64,000 nt of DNA from Gordonia heveisoli (lineage in GTDB: Bacteria; Actinomycetota; Actinomycetes; Mycobacteriales; Mycobacteriaceae). Below, piece after piece: positions 19,013 through 28,119 of this stretch. The notes beneath the pieces were generated by a model. It had not been told where the DNA came from. It saw only the letters and a list, made by a program, of their open reading frames with translations, and did no database searches. The stretch is from positions 186,001 to 250,000 of the forward strand of contig NZ_JASXSH010000001.1 of assembly GCF_030315745.1 (NCBI RefSeq), written 5' to 3'. The number at the start of each line of letters is the position of its first letter. The stretch's first letter is position 1. A program made the translations under genes and the position numbers.

Positions 19013-20410
19013 ATGACTGCAACCGTTCCCGAAGTTCCACTGTCGACGAACATCGGCCATGTGGCATCCGTACTCGCGGACGCGGTGATCGATGACGCCG
19101 CGAGCGGCGTCTACCGCGCGAACCGGCGAATCTTCACCGACGAGGAGATCTTCGAACTGGAGATGAAACACATCTTCGAGGGCAACTGGATCTACCTCGC
19201 GCATGAGAGTCAGCTAGCCGAACCCGGTGACTACTTCACCACCTACATCGGGCGCCAGCCGGTGGTCATCACCCGCGACAAGACCGGCGAGATGCACTGC
19301 CTGATCAACGCGTGCGCCCACCGGGGTGCGATGATCTGCCGTCGCAAGACCGATAATCGCACCACCCTGACATGCCCGTTCCACGGCTGGACCTTTCGCA
19401 ATGACGGCACCCTGCTCAAGGTCAAGGACCCCGACGGCGCAGGCTATCCCGACAGCTTCGACGTGGACGGCTCGCACAACCTGACCAAGGTCGCCCGCTT
19501 CGAGAACTACCGCGGTTTCCTGTTCGGCAGCCTCAATCCCGACGTCGTCGATCTCGCCGACCACCTCGGCGACACCACCAAGATCATCGACATGCTCGTC
19601 GACCAATCCCCCGACGGACTCGAGGTCCTCCGCGGTTCCTCGACATACACCTACGACGGCAATTGGAAGGTGCAGGCGGAGAACGGTGCCGACGGCTACC
19701 ACGTCACCGCCACGCACTGGAACTACGCCGCGACGACGTCCCGCCGCAACACCGGGGAGTCGAAGAACGACACGAAGGCCCTCGACGCCGGCGGCTGGGG
19801 CAAATCCGGCGGTGGTTACTGGTCCTACCCGAACGGCCATCTGTGCCTGTGGACCTGGGCGGCCAACCCCGAGGACCGGCCGCTGTGGGACAAGATGGAC
19901 GAACTCAAGGAGAAGTTCGGGGACGCCAAGGGCGAGTTCATGGTCAAGGGCTCCCGCAATCTGTGCCTCTACCCCAACGTCTACCTCATGGATCAGTTCT
20001 CCACGCAGATCCGGCACTTCCGGCCGATCGCACCGGACCAGACCGAGGTCACCATCTATTGCATCGCACCCAAGGGTGAAAGCGACGCCGCGCGAACCCA
20101 CCGCATCCGCCAGTACGAGGACTTCTTCAATGCCTCCGGTATGGCGACCCCCGACGACCTGGAGGAGTTCCGGTCCTGCCAGCTCACCTTCCGCGCCACG
20201 GCCGCACCGTGGAACGACATGAGTCGCGGCGCGCAGCACTGGCTGACCGGACCCGATGAGGTCGCCGAAGCCCTGGACATGCCCGGGGTGATCTCCGCGG
20301 GCGTCAAGAACGAGGACGAGGGTCTGTACCCGGTCCAGCACGGCTACTGGCTGCAAACCATGCATCGGGCCCTCGAAGCCGAGGAATCCGTTGCCGCCAA
20401 GGCACTCTGA
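19013..20410 (+). CDS. benA: Benzoate 1,2-dioxygenase large (alpha) subunit
   Basis: A 465-residue ring-hydroxylating dioxygenase alpha subunit. The Rieske [2Fe-2S] ligands are Cys101-x-His103 and Cys121-x2-His124 (CAHRGA ... CPFHGW). The mononuclear iron histidines are His230 and His235 in NGADGYHVTATH. Length and flanking genes match BenA. With BenB and the BenC reductase it converts benzoate to its 1,2-cis-diol. The ATG at 19013 has a perfect AGGAGG 6 nt upstream; a GTG at 18983 is less likely. Substituted benzoates such as toluate are also possible substrates. Confidence 0.94.
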   Translation: MTATVPEVPLSTNIGHVASVLADAVIDDAASGVYRANRRIFTDEEIFELEMKHIFEGNWIYLAHESQLAEPGDYFTTYIGRQPVVITRDKTGEMHCLINACAHRGAMICRRKTDNRTTLTCPFHGWTFRNDGTLLKVKDPDGAGYPDSFDVDGSHNLTKVARFENYRGFLFGSLNPDVVDLADHLGDTTKIIDMLVDQSPDGLEVLRGSSTYTYDGNWKVQAENGADGYHVTATHWNYAATTSRRNTGESKNDTKALDAGGWGKSGGGYWSYPNGHLCLWTWAANPEDRPLWDKMDELKEKFGDAKGEFMVKGSRNLCLYPNVYLMDQFSTQIRHFRPIAPDQTEVTIYCIAPKGESDAARTHRIRQYEDFFNASGMATPDDLEEFRSCQLTFRATAAPWNDMSRGAQHWLTGPDEVAEALDMPGVISAGVKNEDEGLYPVQHGYWLQTMHRALEAEESVAAKAL

Positions 20411-20424
20411 CGGAAGTTGAGAAC

Positions 20425-20964
20425 ATGACCACCACCCAGCCCAACCCGTCTTCCCCGGTCGATTCGGGCACCAAGCTGATCAGCCAGAACACCATCGAGC
20501 AGTTCCTCTATCGCGAAGCTCGCTACCTCGACGATCGTGAGTTCGAGAAGTGGCTCGACTGTTACGCCGACGACGTCGAGTACTGGATGCCCTCCTGGGA
20601 TGACGACGATCGCCTCGTCGAGAATCCCCAACGCGACATCTCCCTGATCTACTACGCCAACAAGGGTGGTCTGGAGGACCGGGTGTTCCGCATCCGGACC
20701 GAACGATCGTCGGCAACGTCCCTCCCGGAACCCCGGACGAGCCACAACATCAGCAACGTCGAGGTGATCGAGCGGCGCGGAGATATCGTCGACGTCCGAT
20801 TCAACTGGCACACCATGTATTTCCGCTACAAGACGGTGGATCCGTATTACGGCACCTCGTTCTACACGATCGACTTCTCCGGCGAGCAGCCCCTCATCCG
20901 CCGCAAGACCATCGTGCTGAAGAACGACTACATCCACCACGTGGTCGACGTCTACCACTTCTGA
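20425..20964 (+). CDS. benB: Benzoate 1,2-dioxygenase small (beta) subunit
   Basis: A 179-residue ring-hydroxylating dioxygenase beta subunit (NTF2-like fold). Typical segments are ISQNTIEQFLYREARYLDDREFEKWLDCYADDVEYWMP and the C-terminal RRKTIVLKNDYIHHVVDVYHF. It has a structural role in the alpha3beta3 hexamer. It starts 14 bp after benA and is followed 10 bp later by the benC fusion gene, so the three are co-transcribed. Confidence 0.94.
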   Translation: MTTTQPNPSSPVDSGTKLISQNTIEQFLYREARYLDDREFEKWLDCYADDVEYWMPSWDDDDRLVENPQRDISLIYYANKGGLEDRVFRIRTERSSATSLPEPRTSHNISNVEVIERRGDIVDVRFNWHTMYFRYKTVDPYYGTSFYTIDFSGEQPLIRRKTIVLKNDYIHHVVDVYHF

Positions 20965-20974
20965 GGACTTCCCA

Positions 20975-23770
20975 ATGACTGCCACCACTGATCGTCGCGC
21001 CCCGACCTCGTCGCCGAAGGATGATCCCGCAACCTTCCGCGTCGCACTGGGTTTCGAAGACGGGGTCACCCGCTTCATCACCTGTCGCGCGGACCAGACG
21101 GTCGCCGACGCCTCCTACCGGCAGCGGATCAACATTCCGCTCGACTGCCGCGACGGCGCGTGCGGAACGTGTAAGTCGTTGTGCGAGTCCGGTGATTACG
21201 ATGGCGGGACCTATATCGACGATGCCCTGTCGCCTGCCGAGGCCGACGACGGATATGTGCTGCCCTGCTCGATGAAGCCGCGCTCGGACCTCGTCCTGCA
21301 AATCCCGGCAACGTCGGATATCGCCAAGACGCAGGCCGCCACCTTCAGTGGAGAACTCGTCGAGCTGGAACGGCTGTCCGCGTCCACGGTCCGCATCGCC
21401 GTCCACATCCCCAACCGGGACGAGCTCGCCTTCCTGCCCGGCCAGTATGTCAACATCACCGTTCCCGGCGCCACCGGTCCCGATGGCGCGCCGGCCACTC
21501 GGTCGTACTCGTTCTCCAACGACCCCGACGATCCGCGGCTGACCTTCTTGATGAAGCTGAGCCCCGGCGGCGCGATGTCGACCTATCTGACCGACCGCGC
21601 TGCGGTCGGCGACGCCCTCACGTTCACCGGTCCGCACGGCTCCTTCTTCCTGCGCGAGTCTTCGCGACCGGTCCTCATGCTCGCCGGCGGTACCGGTCTC
21701 GCACCGGTGTTGTCGATGCTGCGCACCCTGCGCTCGAATGGCAGCGAACGCGCGGTCCACCTGATCTACGGCGTCTCCAGCGATATCGATCTGGTCGCCG
21801 TCGACGAGATCGACTCCATCGCTGCCGATCTCCCGCATTTCACCTGGGACCATTGCGTTTCCGACCCTGCCAGTACGGCCGCCAACAAGGGCTACGTGAC
21901 CAGCCTGATGGCCGCCGAACACCTCTACGGGGGAGATGTCGCGATCTACCTGTGCGGCCCGCCCCCGATGGTCGAATCGGTTCGGGGTCACCTGGCCGAC
22001 ACCGGTGTCGAACCGACGGGCTTCTACTACGAGAAGTTCGCGCTCGCCACCGCACCGAAGGCACCGGCCGCCGATACGACACCCGCGGTGACGACGGTCG
22101 AAGCCGACACCGACACCGAGGCGGCCCGGCACGACGTCGCCAACACGATCAAGATCGACTCGGCTGCGATCGGATCCAGCGCGCCCGAGCTACTCCTGAC
22201 GCCGGATGCCCGGTCGGTTTCCGGACAGAACATGCTGCCCCGCAAGCAGTTCGACGACTGGACGGGCTCACGGGCGGCCACCGGCGACGACGAGTCCAAG
22301 CTCCAGGTCGCGGGACAGGCGATCTGGCCGTCGGCAGGCACCTCCTCCAGCACACTCGACGAGGACACCGACTTGCCCGCGGGGGCCGGGCGGACCGTCG
22401 CCGGACAGGAGATCTTCGGCGCACGACAGCTCAATCCGCTGGTGGCCGCCGCCGAGGTCGCCCCCGCTGTCGAGGACACCGACAGTGTGGTGGGGTCGCA
22501 GGGCTACGTGATCGGCGAGGAACATCCGGCGATCCACGAATCGGATGCGCTGTTCGAGGCGCGCGCCGCACTCGAACTCGGCGCGCTGGAACTGACTTTG
22601 GGCCGGATGACGAGCAGGCAGCTTGCGGGATACCGACTTCTCGCCGAATCCACCGTCCCCTACGTGTCCGGCGAGACTTTCGTCGACGCCGAGCAGTACA
22701 CCGAGACCAACGCCGCCTTCCACGACTACCTGTTCGTCCAGACCGGCAATCCGCACCTGCTGGAGGCCTATCGGGCATTAGGTGTGAAGGGCCGCATGAG
22801 CGACGTCCTCCGTCACGCGACGTGGTGCCATCCGCTGTGCGCGCAGGATCACGTCGATATCGTCGCGGCCTTCGAATCCGGTGATCGGGTCGCCGCCCGC
22901 GAGTTGATCGCCGCGCACGGCGAACGGTCGAAACAGACCATGCGCCGGGCCATGTCGGACGAGATCTCCTCGCACCGACCACGATTCATCACACCCGGAC
23001 GATTCGCCTGCCAGGTCGTCGTCGTCACCGGCGCGGCGCAGGGTATCGGCGCCCAGACCGCACGGCGCATCGCCGCAGAAGGCGGTCGACTCGTCCTGGT
23101 CGACCGCTCCGATCTGGTGAGCGAACTGCGCGACGAACTGGGCGCGACCGGTGAGGCGATCGCGGTGACCGCCGACCTCGAACACTACGACGGGGCCGAC
23201 GCCGTCGCTCGGCGAGCCGTGGCCGAGTTCGGCCGGGTCGACGTGCTGATCAACAACGTCGGCGGCGCGATCAACTTCAAGCCGTTCATCGAATTCTCCG
23301 ATGCGGAGATCCGCGCCGAACTCGATCGCTCCCTGTTGACGACGCTCTACACCTGCCGGGCGGTGCTTCCCGGCATGGTCGAGCGCGGACACGGGGTGAT
23401 CGTGAACGTCTCCTCCGCCGCGACCCGCGGCATACACCGCATTCCCTACTCCGCGGCCAAGGGCGGGATCAACGCCATCACCGCCTCGCTGGCGGTCGAA
23501 TACGCAGACGCCGGCATCCGAGTCGTCGCCACCGCCCCCGGCGGCACCGACGCCCCGCCTCGCCGCATCTCACGTGGGACCCCGCAAGCGGAGACCGACA
23601 TCGAACGTTCGTGGTTCCAGGCGCATATCGACCAGACCATCGAATCGTCGCTGATGAAGCGGTACGGCACCCTCGACGAACAGGCGTCGGCGATCTGCTT
23701 CCTCGCCTCCGACGAGGCCTCCTACATCACCGGCACCGTACTGCCGGTGGCCGGTGGCGACCTCGGCTGA
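20975..23770 (+). CDS. benC-benD: Triple fusion: BenC reductase - FCD ligand-binding domain - BenD cis-diol dehydrogenase
   Basis: One uninterrupted 931-residue reading frame. Residues 20-355 are BenC: [2Fe-2S] cysteines Cys58, Cys63, Cys66 and Cys98, FAD motif TRSYSF, NAD motif LAGGTGLAPVLSMLR, and CGPPPMVESV. Residues 360-510 are an acidic, low-complexity linker with two similar short motifs (VAGQAIWP, VAGQEIFG). Residues 515-660 read as an FCD domain, the effector domain of GntR/FadR regulators: FEARAALELGALELTLGRMT, and histidines 583, 626 and 648 as metal-ligand candidates. No helix-turn-helix is present. Residues 678-931 are an SDR: TGAAQGIGAQ, NNVGG, and Ser814, Tyr825 and Lys829. That is BenD, which turns the benzoate diol into catechol. 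The fusion joins electron supply and the second step. The FCD call is by eye. Confidence 0.85.
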   Translation: MTATTDRRAPTSSPKDDPATFRVALGFEDGVTRFITCRADQTVADASYRQRINIPLDCRDGACGTCKSLCESGDYDGGTYIDDALSPAEADDGYVLPCSMKPRSDLVLQIPATSDIAKTQAATFSGELVELERLSASTVRIAVHIPNRDELAFLPGQYVNITVPGATGPDGAPATRSYSFSNDPDDPRLTFLMKLSPGGAMSTYLTDRAAVGDALTFTGPHGSFFLRESSRPVLMLAGGTGLAPVLSMLRTLRSNGSERAVHLIYGVSSDIDLVAVDEIDSIAADLPHFTWDHCVSDPASTAANKGYVTSLMAAEHLYGGDVAIYLCGPPPMVESVRGHLADTGVEPTGFYYEKFALATAPKAPAADTTPAVTTVEADTDTEAARHDVANTIKIDSAAIGSSAPELLLTPDARSVSGQNMLPRKQFDDWTGSRAATGDDESKLQVAGQAIWPSAGTSSSTLDEDTDLPAGAGRTVAGQEIFGARQLNPLVAAAEVAPAVEDTDSVVGSQGYVIGEEHPAIHESDALFEARAALELGALELTLGRMTSRQLAGYRLLAESTVPYVSGETFVDAEQYTETNAAFHDYLFVQTGNPHLLEAYRALGVKGRMSDVLRHATWCHPLCAQDHVDIVAAFESGDRVAARELIAAHGERSKQTMRRAMSDEISSHRPRFITPGRFACQVVVVTGAAQGIGAQTARRIAAEGGRLVLVDRSDLVSELRDELGATGEAIAVTADLEHYDGADAVARRAVAEFGRVDVLINNVGGAINFKPFIEFSDAEIRAELDRSLLTTLYTCRAVLPGMVERGHGVIVNVSSAATRGIHRIPYSAAKGGINAITASLAVEYADAGIRVVATAPGGTDAPPRRISRGTPQAETDIERSWFQAHIDQTIESSLMKRYGTLDEQASAICFLASDEASYITGTVLPVAGGDLG

Positions 23771-23801
23771 TCGGGGCATCGAGCGGCCTACGATGGAACC
23801 C

Positions 23802-26486
23802 ATGATCCACGTGGGCGAATGCGTCGGCCGCGAGGAGACGCTCGCCGCCGTGGCCGCCGAGGTGGATCGCAGCGCCGACGACGGTGTGCGAATCTTCGCC
23901 GTCACCGGCGAGCCCGGGATCGGCCGGACGACGTTCCTCGGACAGATGGTCGCGGACTACCGGTTGCGCGTCGAGGACCCGCAGGTGGCGTATGCGCACG
24001 CCCAGGAATGGGATGCCCGAACTCCCGGCGCGATACTCGCTCAACTGCTGCAATGCGAGCCCGGCGAGGTCGGCGCCCTCGCCGACGACCTGCACCGGCG
24101 GTGGATGACCGATCGACCGCTGCTGATCGTCGTCGACGACGCCCACCGCGCCGACTCCGCGTCCGTGGAGACCCTCATCGACATCGCCGACCGCCACCGA
24201 GCGGCGCCGGTGACCTTGGTGCTGACCGTGCCGACCGGTCGCCTGACCGATCTCGGCGTACAGACCGGCGTCGGAAGCATCCGGGTCGGCGAGATCGCGT
24301 TGCCGGGGTTGACGGCAGCCGCGATCGGGCAGCTCGCGCGGACCCGGGGGATCCCCTTGCATCCCGCGGTGGCCGAACGTCTGCACGTGCACACGGGTGG
24401 CAATCCGCGGGCGGTGACGGCCCTGCTCACCGAGGTTCCGTCCACGGTGTGGTCTCGTCACGACGCCGACCTCCCCGCACCGGCCTACGTGCGGGCGATG
24501 GTGCTGCACCAACTGAGTTCATGCGGACCCGACGGTCGGGCACTCATCGAGGCCGCCGCAATCCTCGACCCCGCAGACGGTTTCGCGGTGACGGCCGAAC
24601 TGGCCGGCGTCGCCGATCACCTGCATGCCGCGGACGAGGCGCTCGCAACAGGGTTGCTCACCCCCGCAACAGATCTGGCGCCCGCGGACTTCCGGCCCAC
24701 CCTGCGCAGCCCGATGGTCCGCGCGGCGATCGTGAGCCTGATGGGATTGGCGGCGGCCGGGGCCGCCCACCGCACCGCCGCCGAATTGGTCACCGACCCG
24801 GTCCGGAAGCTGCGCCATCTGGTGGCCGCGGCGCCGCGGACCGACCCCGAACTCGCCGAGCGCGTGGCGCAACTCGCCCAGGCCCGAGCCGCCGACGGAG
24901 CGTGGGGCGATGCCGCGCAGCTCTTTCGACAGGCGGCCCGGCTGACCGAGCAGCCACTGCTCCACGACGAACGCCTGACCCGCGCCGTCGACGCCCTGCT
25001 GGCCGCCGGTGACTGTGCGGGTGCCGGCGCGTTGATCCCGGCCATCGAGAGTCTGCGCGAAACCCCGCTGCGCGACGCCACGCTGGCCTATCTCGCCATC
25101 CTGCGCGGACGGGGCGCCGAAGCCGACGTACGACTGACCCGGGCGTGGGATATCGTCAACGCCACCCGCGACCCCGAGACGGCCGCGGTGATCGCACAAC
25201 GACGAGTACTCGATTCGCTGGCCCGATGTCAGGGCGACGTTCTGGTCGAATGGGCCGATCTGGCATCGCAATTCGCCGGAGCACAGTCCCCAACCGGCGT
25301 CGAGGCCGCGGTCATCCGGGGACTCGGCATGGCCTGGTCGGGCAGGCCGACCGAGGCGATGGCCGGCTATCTGGACCTGGCCGCCACCGTCCGGCACGGC
25401 GCCCAGGCACAGCGGGTGGCGATGGGGCGTGGGTGGCTCGAGTTGGGCAGCGACGATCTGGACGCGGCGCGGAGCAGCCTCGAAACCGCGGTGTCGATGG
25501 CCGCACTCGGGGGTTCGGACCGAATCACCCTGTGGGCGTTGGCATGGCTGGCGCGCACATACTTCCTCACCGGCGACTGGGATGCCGCCCTGCGGGCAGC
25601 GCGCGAGGGCGTCGACCTCGCCGGGACCAGTGGCATCCAGTTGGTCAGCCCTCTGCTGCGGTGGACCCTGACCCAGATCTTCTCGCTGCGCGGCGACTGG
25701 GACCTTGCCGGCCAGACGGTCCACGACATCGGCCCCGGTACGGACTACGAGATCATGCGCATCCCGGCGCTCCTGGCGAAGGCGCACCTGGCCGAGGCGA
25801 CCGCCGACTACGCCGCCGTGATCCACAGTCTCAGCCCGTTGGTGCGGCTGGCGCAGCGCACCCCGGCGCTGACCGAACCCGGCCTCTGGCCCTGGGTCGA
25901 CGTCCTGGCCAACGCCCTGGTGATCCACGGGCGGCTCGACGACGCCGACAATCTGTTGCAACCACATGAGGAGGTGGCGACCGCCCGTGGCCATCGGTCC
26001 GCCCGCGCCAGGCTCGGTGCCGTACGCGGACGACTACTCGGCGCCGCCGGCGACATCGACCGAGCACGACAGGCTTTCGAAACAGCGGTTGAACTCCTCG
26101 ACGAATCGCCGAACCGATATGACCTCGCGCGCACCAACTTCACCTACGGTCAGACGCTTCGCCGAGCCGGCAAGCGGCGCGATGCCGACCACGTGATCGC
26201 CGTCGCGCGTGACCTCTTCGTCTCGCTGGGGGCGACGACCTACGTCGCGCGGTGCGAGCGCGAGCTCAAGGCCGGCGGTGTCTCCGCACCGCGCGGCCAC
26301 CGCGACGACGTGGAGCTGACCGCACAGGAGGAGGCGGTCACCGCACTGGTGGTGCGTGGGATGTCCAACCGCGACGCCGCCGCCGAACTGTACATCTCAC
26401 CCAAGACTGTCCAGTACCACCTCACGCGTATCTACGCGAAGCTCGGGCTCCGGTCCCGCGCGGAACTCATCGCCCGTCGCGCCTGA
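23802..26486 (+). CDS. Large ATP-binding LuxR-family (LAL/STAND) regulator, BenR-like
   Basis: About 894 residues. The N-terminal AAA/STAND ATPase has GEPGIGRTT at the P-loop and LLIVVDDAHRAD as Walker B. The middle is helical and TPR-like. The C-terminal LuxR helix-turn-helix runs from ELTAQEEAVTALVVRGMSNRDAAAELYISPKTVQYHLTRIYAKLGL. The usual P-loop lysine is replaced by arginine (GIGRTT). The start at 23802 (or 23793) avoids overlap; an ATG at 23754 would overlap the benCD stop. Placed between ben and cat genes, it resembles the LuxR-type BenR activator reported for Corynebacterium glutamicum ben genes. The assignment is by position and domain. Confidence 0.85.
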   Translation: MIHVGECVGREETLAAVAAEVDRSADDGVRIFAVTGEPGIGRTTFLGQMVADYRLRVEDPQVAYAHAQEWDARTPGAILAQLLQCEPGEVGALADDLHRRWMTDRPLLIVVDDAHRADSASVETLIDIADRHRAAPVTLVLTVPTGRLTDLGVQTGVGSIRVGEIALPGLTAAAIGQLARTRGIPLHPAVAERLHVHTGGNPRAVTALLTEVPSTVWSRHDADLPAPAYVRAMVLHQLSSCGPDGRALIEAAAILDPADGFAVTAELAGVADHLHAADEALATGLLTPATDLAPADFRPTLRSPMVRAAIVSLMGLAAAGAAHRTAAELVTDPVRKLRHLVAAAPRTDPELAERVAQLAQARAADGAWGDAAQLFRQAARLTEQPLLHDERLTRAVDALLAAGDCAGAGALIPAIESLRETPLRDATLAYLAILRGRGAEADVRLTRAWDIVNATRDPETAAVIAQRRVLDSLARCQGDVLVEWADLASQFAGAQSPTGVEAAVIRGLGMAWSGRPTEAMAGYLDLAATVRHGAQAQRVAMGRGWLELGSDDLDAARSSLETAVSMAALGGSDRITLWALAWLARTYFLTGDWDAALRAAREGVDLAGTSGIQLVSPLLRWTLTQIFSLRGDWDLAGQTVHDIGPGTDYEIMRIPALLAKAHLAEATADYAAVIHSLSPLVRLAQRTPALTEPGLWPWVDVLANALVIHGRLDDADNLLQPHEEVATARGHRSARARLGAVRGRLLGAAGDIDRARQAFETAVELLDESPNRYDLARTNFTYGQTLRRAGKRRDADHVIAVARDLFVSLGATTYVARCERELKAGGVSAPRGHRDDVELTAQEEAVTALVVRGMSNRDAAAELYISPKTVQYHLTRIYAKLGLRSRAELIARRA

Positions 26487-26672
26487 CCTGCACCGCCCTC
26501 GGCACCGCGTGGCACATCGGGTAATTGCTAGCCCTGACCTGGGAGTACTTTAATAAACAGCGGTTACTAATAGTGGCATATCAAGTCCTTGTCTTGTATG
26601 TATCACAGTCTTACCGTGGATGTCAGACGTGGTGCCGATCACAGCACCAGCCGTACATCCGTGGAGAACACA

Positions 26673-27779
26673 ATGAAGATCACCGCGATCGAGGCGATCC
26701 CCTTCGCCATCCCGTACCGCAAACCATTGCGGTTCGCGTCGGGTGAGGTGCATGTCGCCGAGCATGTGCTGGTCCGCGTCCACACCGACGACGGTGTGGT
26801 CGGGGTCGCGGAGGCACCGCCCCGCCCGTTCACCTACGGCGAGACCCAGGACGGGATCGTCGCGGTGATCGAGCAGATCTTCACCCCCGCGATCGTCGGA
26901 CTGACCCTGCTCGAACGCGAGGTCGTCACCTCCCGACTGAATCGGACCATCGGCAACCCGACCGCGAAAGCCGCCGTCGACATGGCGATCTGGGATGCGC
27001 TGGGGCAGTCGCTCGGACAGCCGGTCGCCGAACTCCTCGGCGGGTACACCGACCACATGCGGGTCAGCCACATGCTCGGCTTCGACGACCCGGCCACCAT
27101 GGTCGCCGAAGCCGAGAAGATGGTCGACACCTACGGCATCACCACCTTCAAGGTGAAGGTCGGGCGCCGACCGATGAATCTGGACACCGCGGTAGTGCGT
27201 GCCCTCCGCGACCGTTTCGGCGACCAGATCGACCTGTATGTCGACGGCAACCGCGGCTGGACCGCGTCGGAATCCGCGCGCGCCATGGCAGAGATGGCCG
27301 ACCTCGGGCTGCTCTTCGCGGAGGAACTGTGCCCCGCCGACGATGTGCTGGGTCGGCGATGGCTGGTCAGCAAGCTCAACGTGCCCTTCATCGCCGACGA
27401 GTCGGTGCCGACCCCCGCCGACGTCACCCGCGAAAGCCTGGCCGGGGCGATGACGGCGGTCAGCATCAAGACCGCCCGAACCGGGTTCAGCACCTCCCGA
27501 CGGGTCCACCACCTGGCCGAAGGCCTCGGACTCGAAGTGGTGATCGGCAATCAGATCGACGGCCAGGTCGGTACGGCGTGCGCCCTCGCCTTCGGCTCAG
27601 CCTTCGCCGCGACCTCCCGGTACGCCGGCGAACTGTCCAACTTCCTGGATATGAGCGACGACCTGCTCACCGAACCGCTGCAGATCCGCGACGGTCGGCT
27701 GCACACCAGCGCCCGCGCAGGCATCGGGTTCGAGATCGACGACGACAAGTTGACCCACTACCGACTCGACCGGAGCTGA
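26673..27779 (+). CDS. catB: Muconate cycloisomerase
   Basis: A 368-residue enolase-superfamily enzyme (mandelate racemase/muconate lactonizing branch). It has the KVKVG lysine pair, the metal ligand in LYVDGNRGW, EELCPADD and IADESVPTP. It converts cis,cis-muconate to muconolactone. The ATG at 26673 follows GTGGAG by about 6 nt. Upstream in-frame codons from 26589 have no homology. It is the first gene of catB-catC-catA, preceded by an AT-rich 186-bp gap (26487-26672) that must hold the promoter. Confidence 0.93.
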   Translation: MKITAIEAIPFAIPYRKPLRFASGEVHVAEHVLVRVHTDDGVVGVAEAPPRPFTYGETQDGIVAVIEQIFTPAIVGLTLLEREVVTSRLNRTIGNPTAKAAVDMAIWDALGQSLGQPVAELLGGYTDHMRVSHMLGFDDPATMVAEAEKMVDTYGITTFKVKVGRRPMNLDTAVVRALRDRFGDQIDLYVDGNRGWTASESARAMAEMADLGLLFAEELCPADDVLGRRWLVSKLNVPFIADESVPTPADVTRESLAGAMTAVSIKTARTGFSTSRRVHHLAEGLGLEVVIGNQIDGQVGTACALAFGSAFAATSRYAGELSNFLDMSDDLLTEPLQIRDGRLHTSARAGIGFEIDDDKLTHYRLDRS

Positions 27780-27781
27780 TC

Positions 27782-28066
27782 ATGCTGTTCCACGTTCGCA
27801 TGGATGTCCACATCCCCCACGACCTCGACCCCGACACCCGCGCAGAGATCATCGCCCGCGAGAAGGCGTACTCACAGGATCTACAACGCGCCGGCGCCTG
27901 GCCGCATATCTGGCGGATCGTCGGCGAGTACTCCAACTATTCGATCTTCGACGTCGCCGACAACGACGAACTGCACCGGATCCTGTCCGGCCTACCCCTG
28001 TTCCCCTACATGACCATCGCGGTGACCCCGCTGGCCACCCATCCATCGGATATCGCCGCGGGCTGA
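27782..28066 (+). CDS. catC: Muconolactone delta-isomerase
   Basis: A 94-residue protein: MLFHVRMDVHIPHDLDPDT, then GAWPHIWRIVGEYSNYSIFDV and LSGLPLFPYMTIAVTPLATHPSD. This is the standard ferredoxin-like CatC sequence and length. It isomerises muconolactone to 3-oxoadipate enol-lactone. The start lies 2 bp after the catB stop. Confidence 0.95.
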   Translation: MLFHVRMDVHIPHDLDPDTRAEIIAREKAYSQDLQRAGAWPHIWRIVGEYSNYSIFDVADNDELHRILSGLPLFPYMTIAVTPLATHPSDIAAG

Positions 28067-28119
28067 TCGTCCCGCACCCGAGCATCAGCCCAATCATGAA
28101 CCACAAGAAGGAGTTCCCC

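Noticed and set aside
24519..25994. Open frame of 491 codons opposite the LuxR-type regulator
   Set aside because: Gly/Arg-rich antisense translation without motifs; the sense strand has a continuous domain structure.
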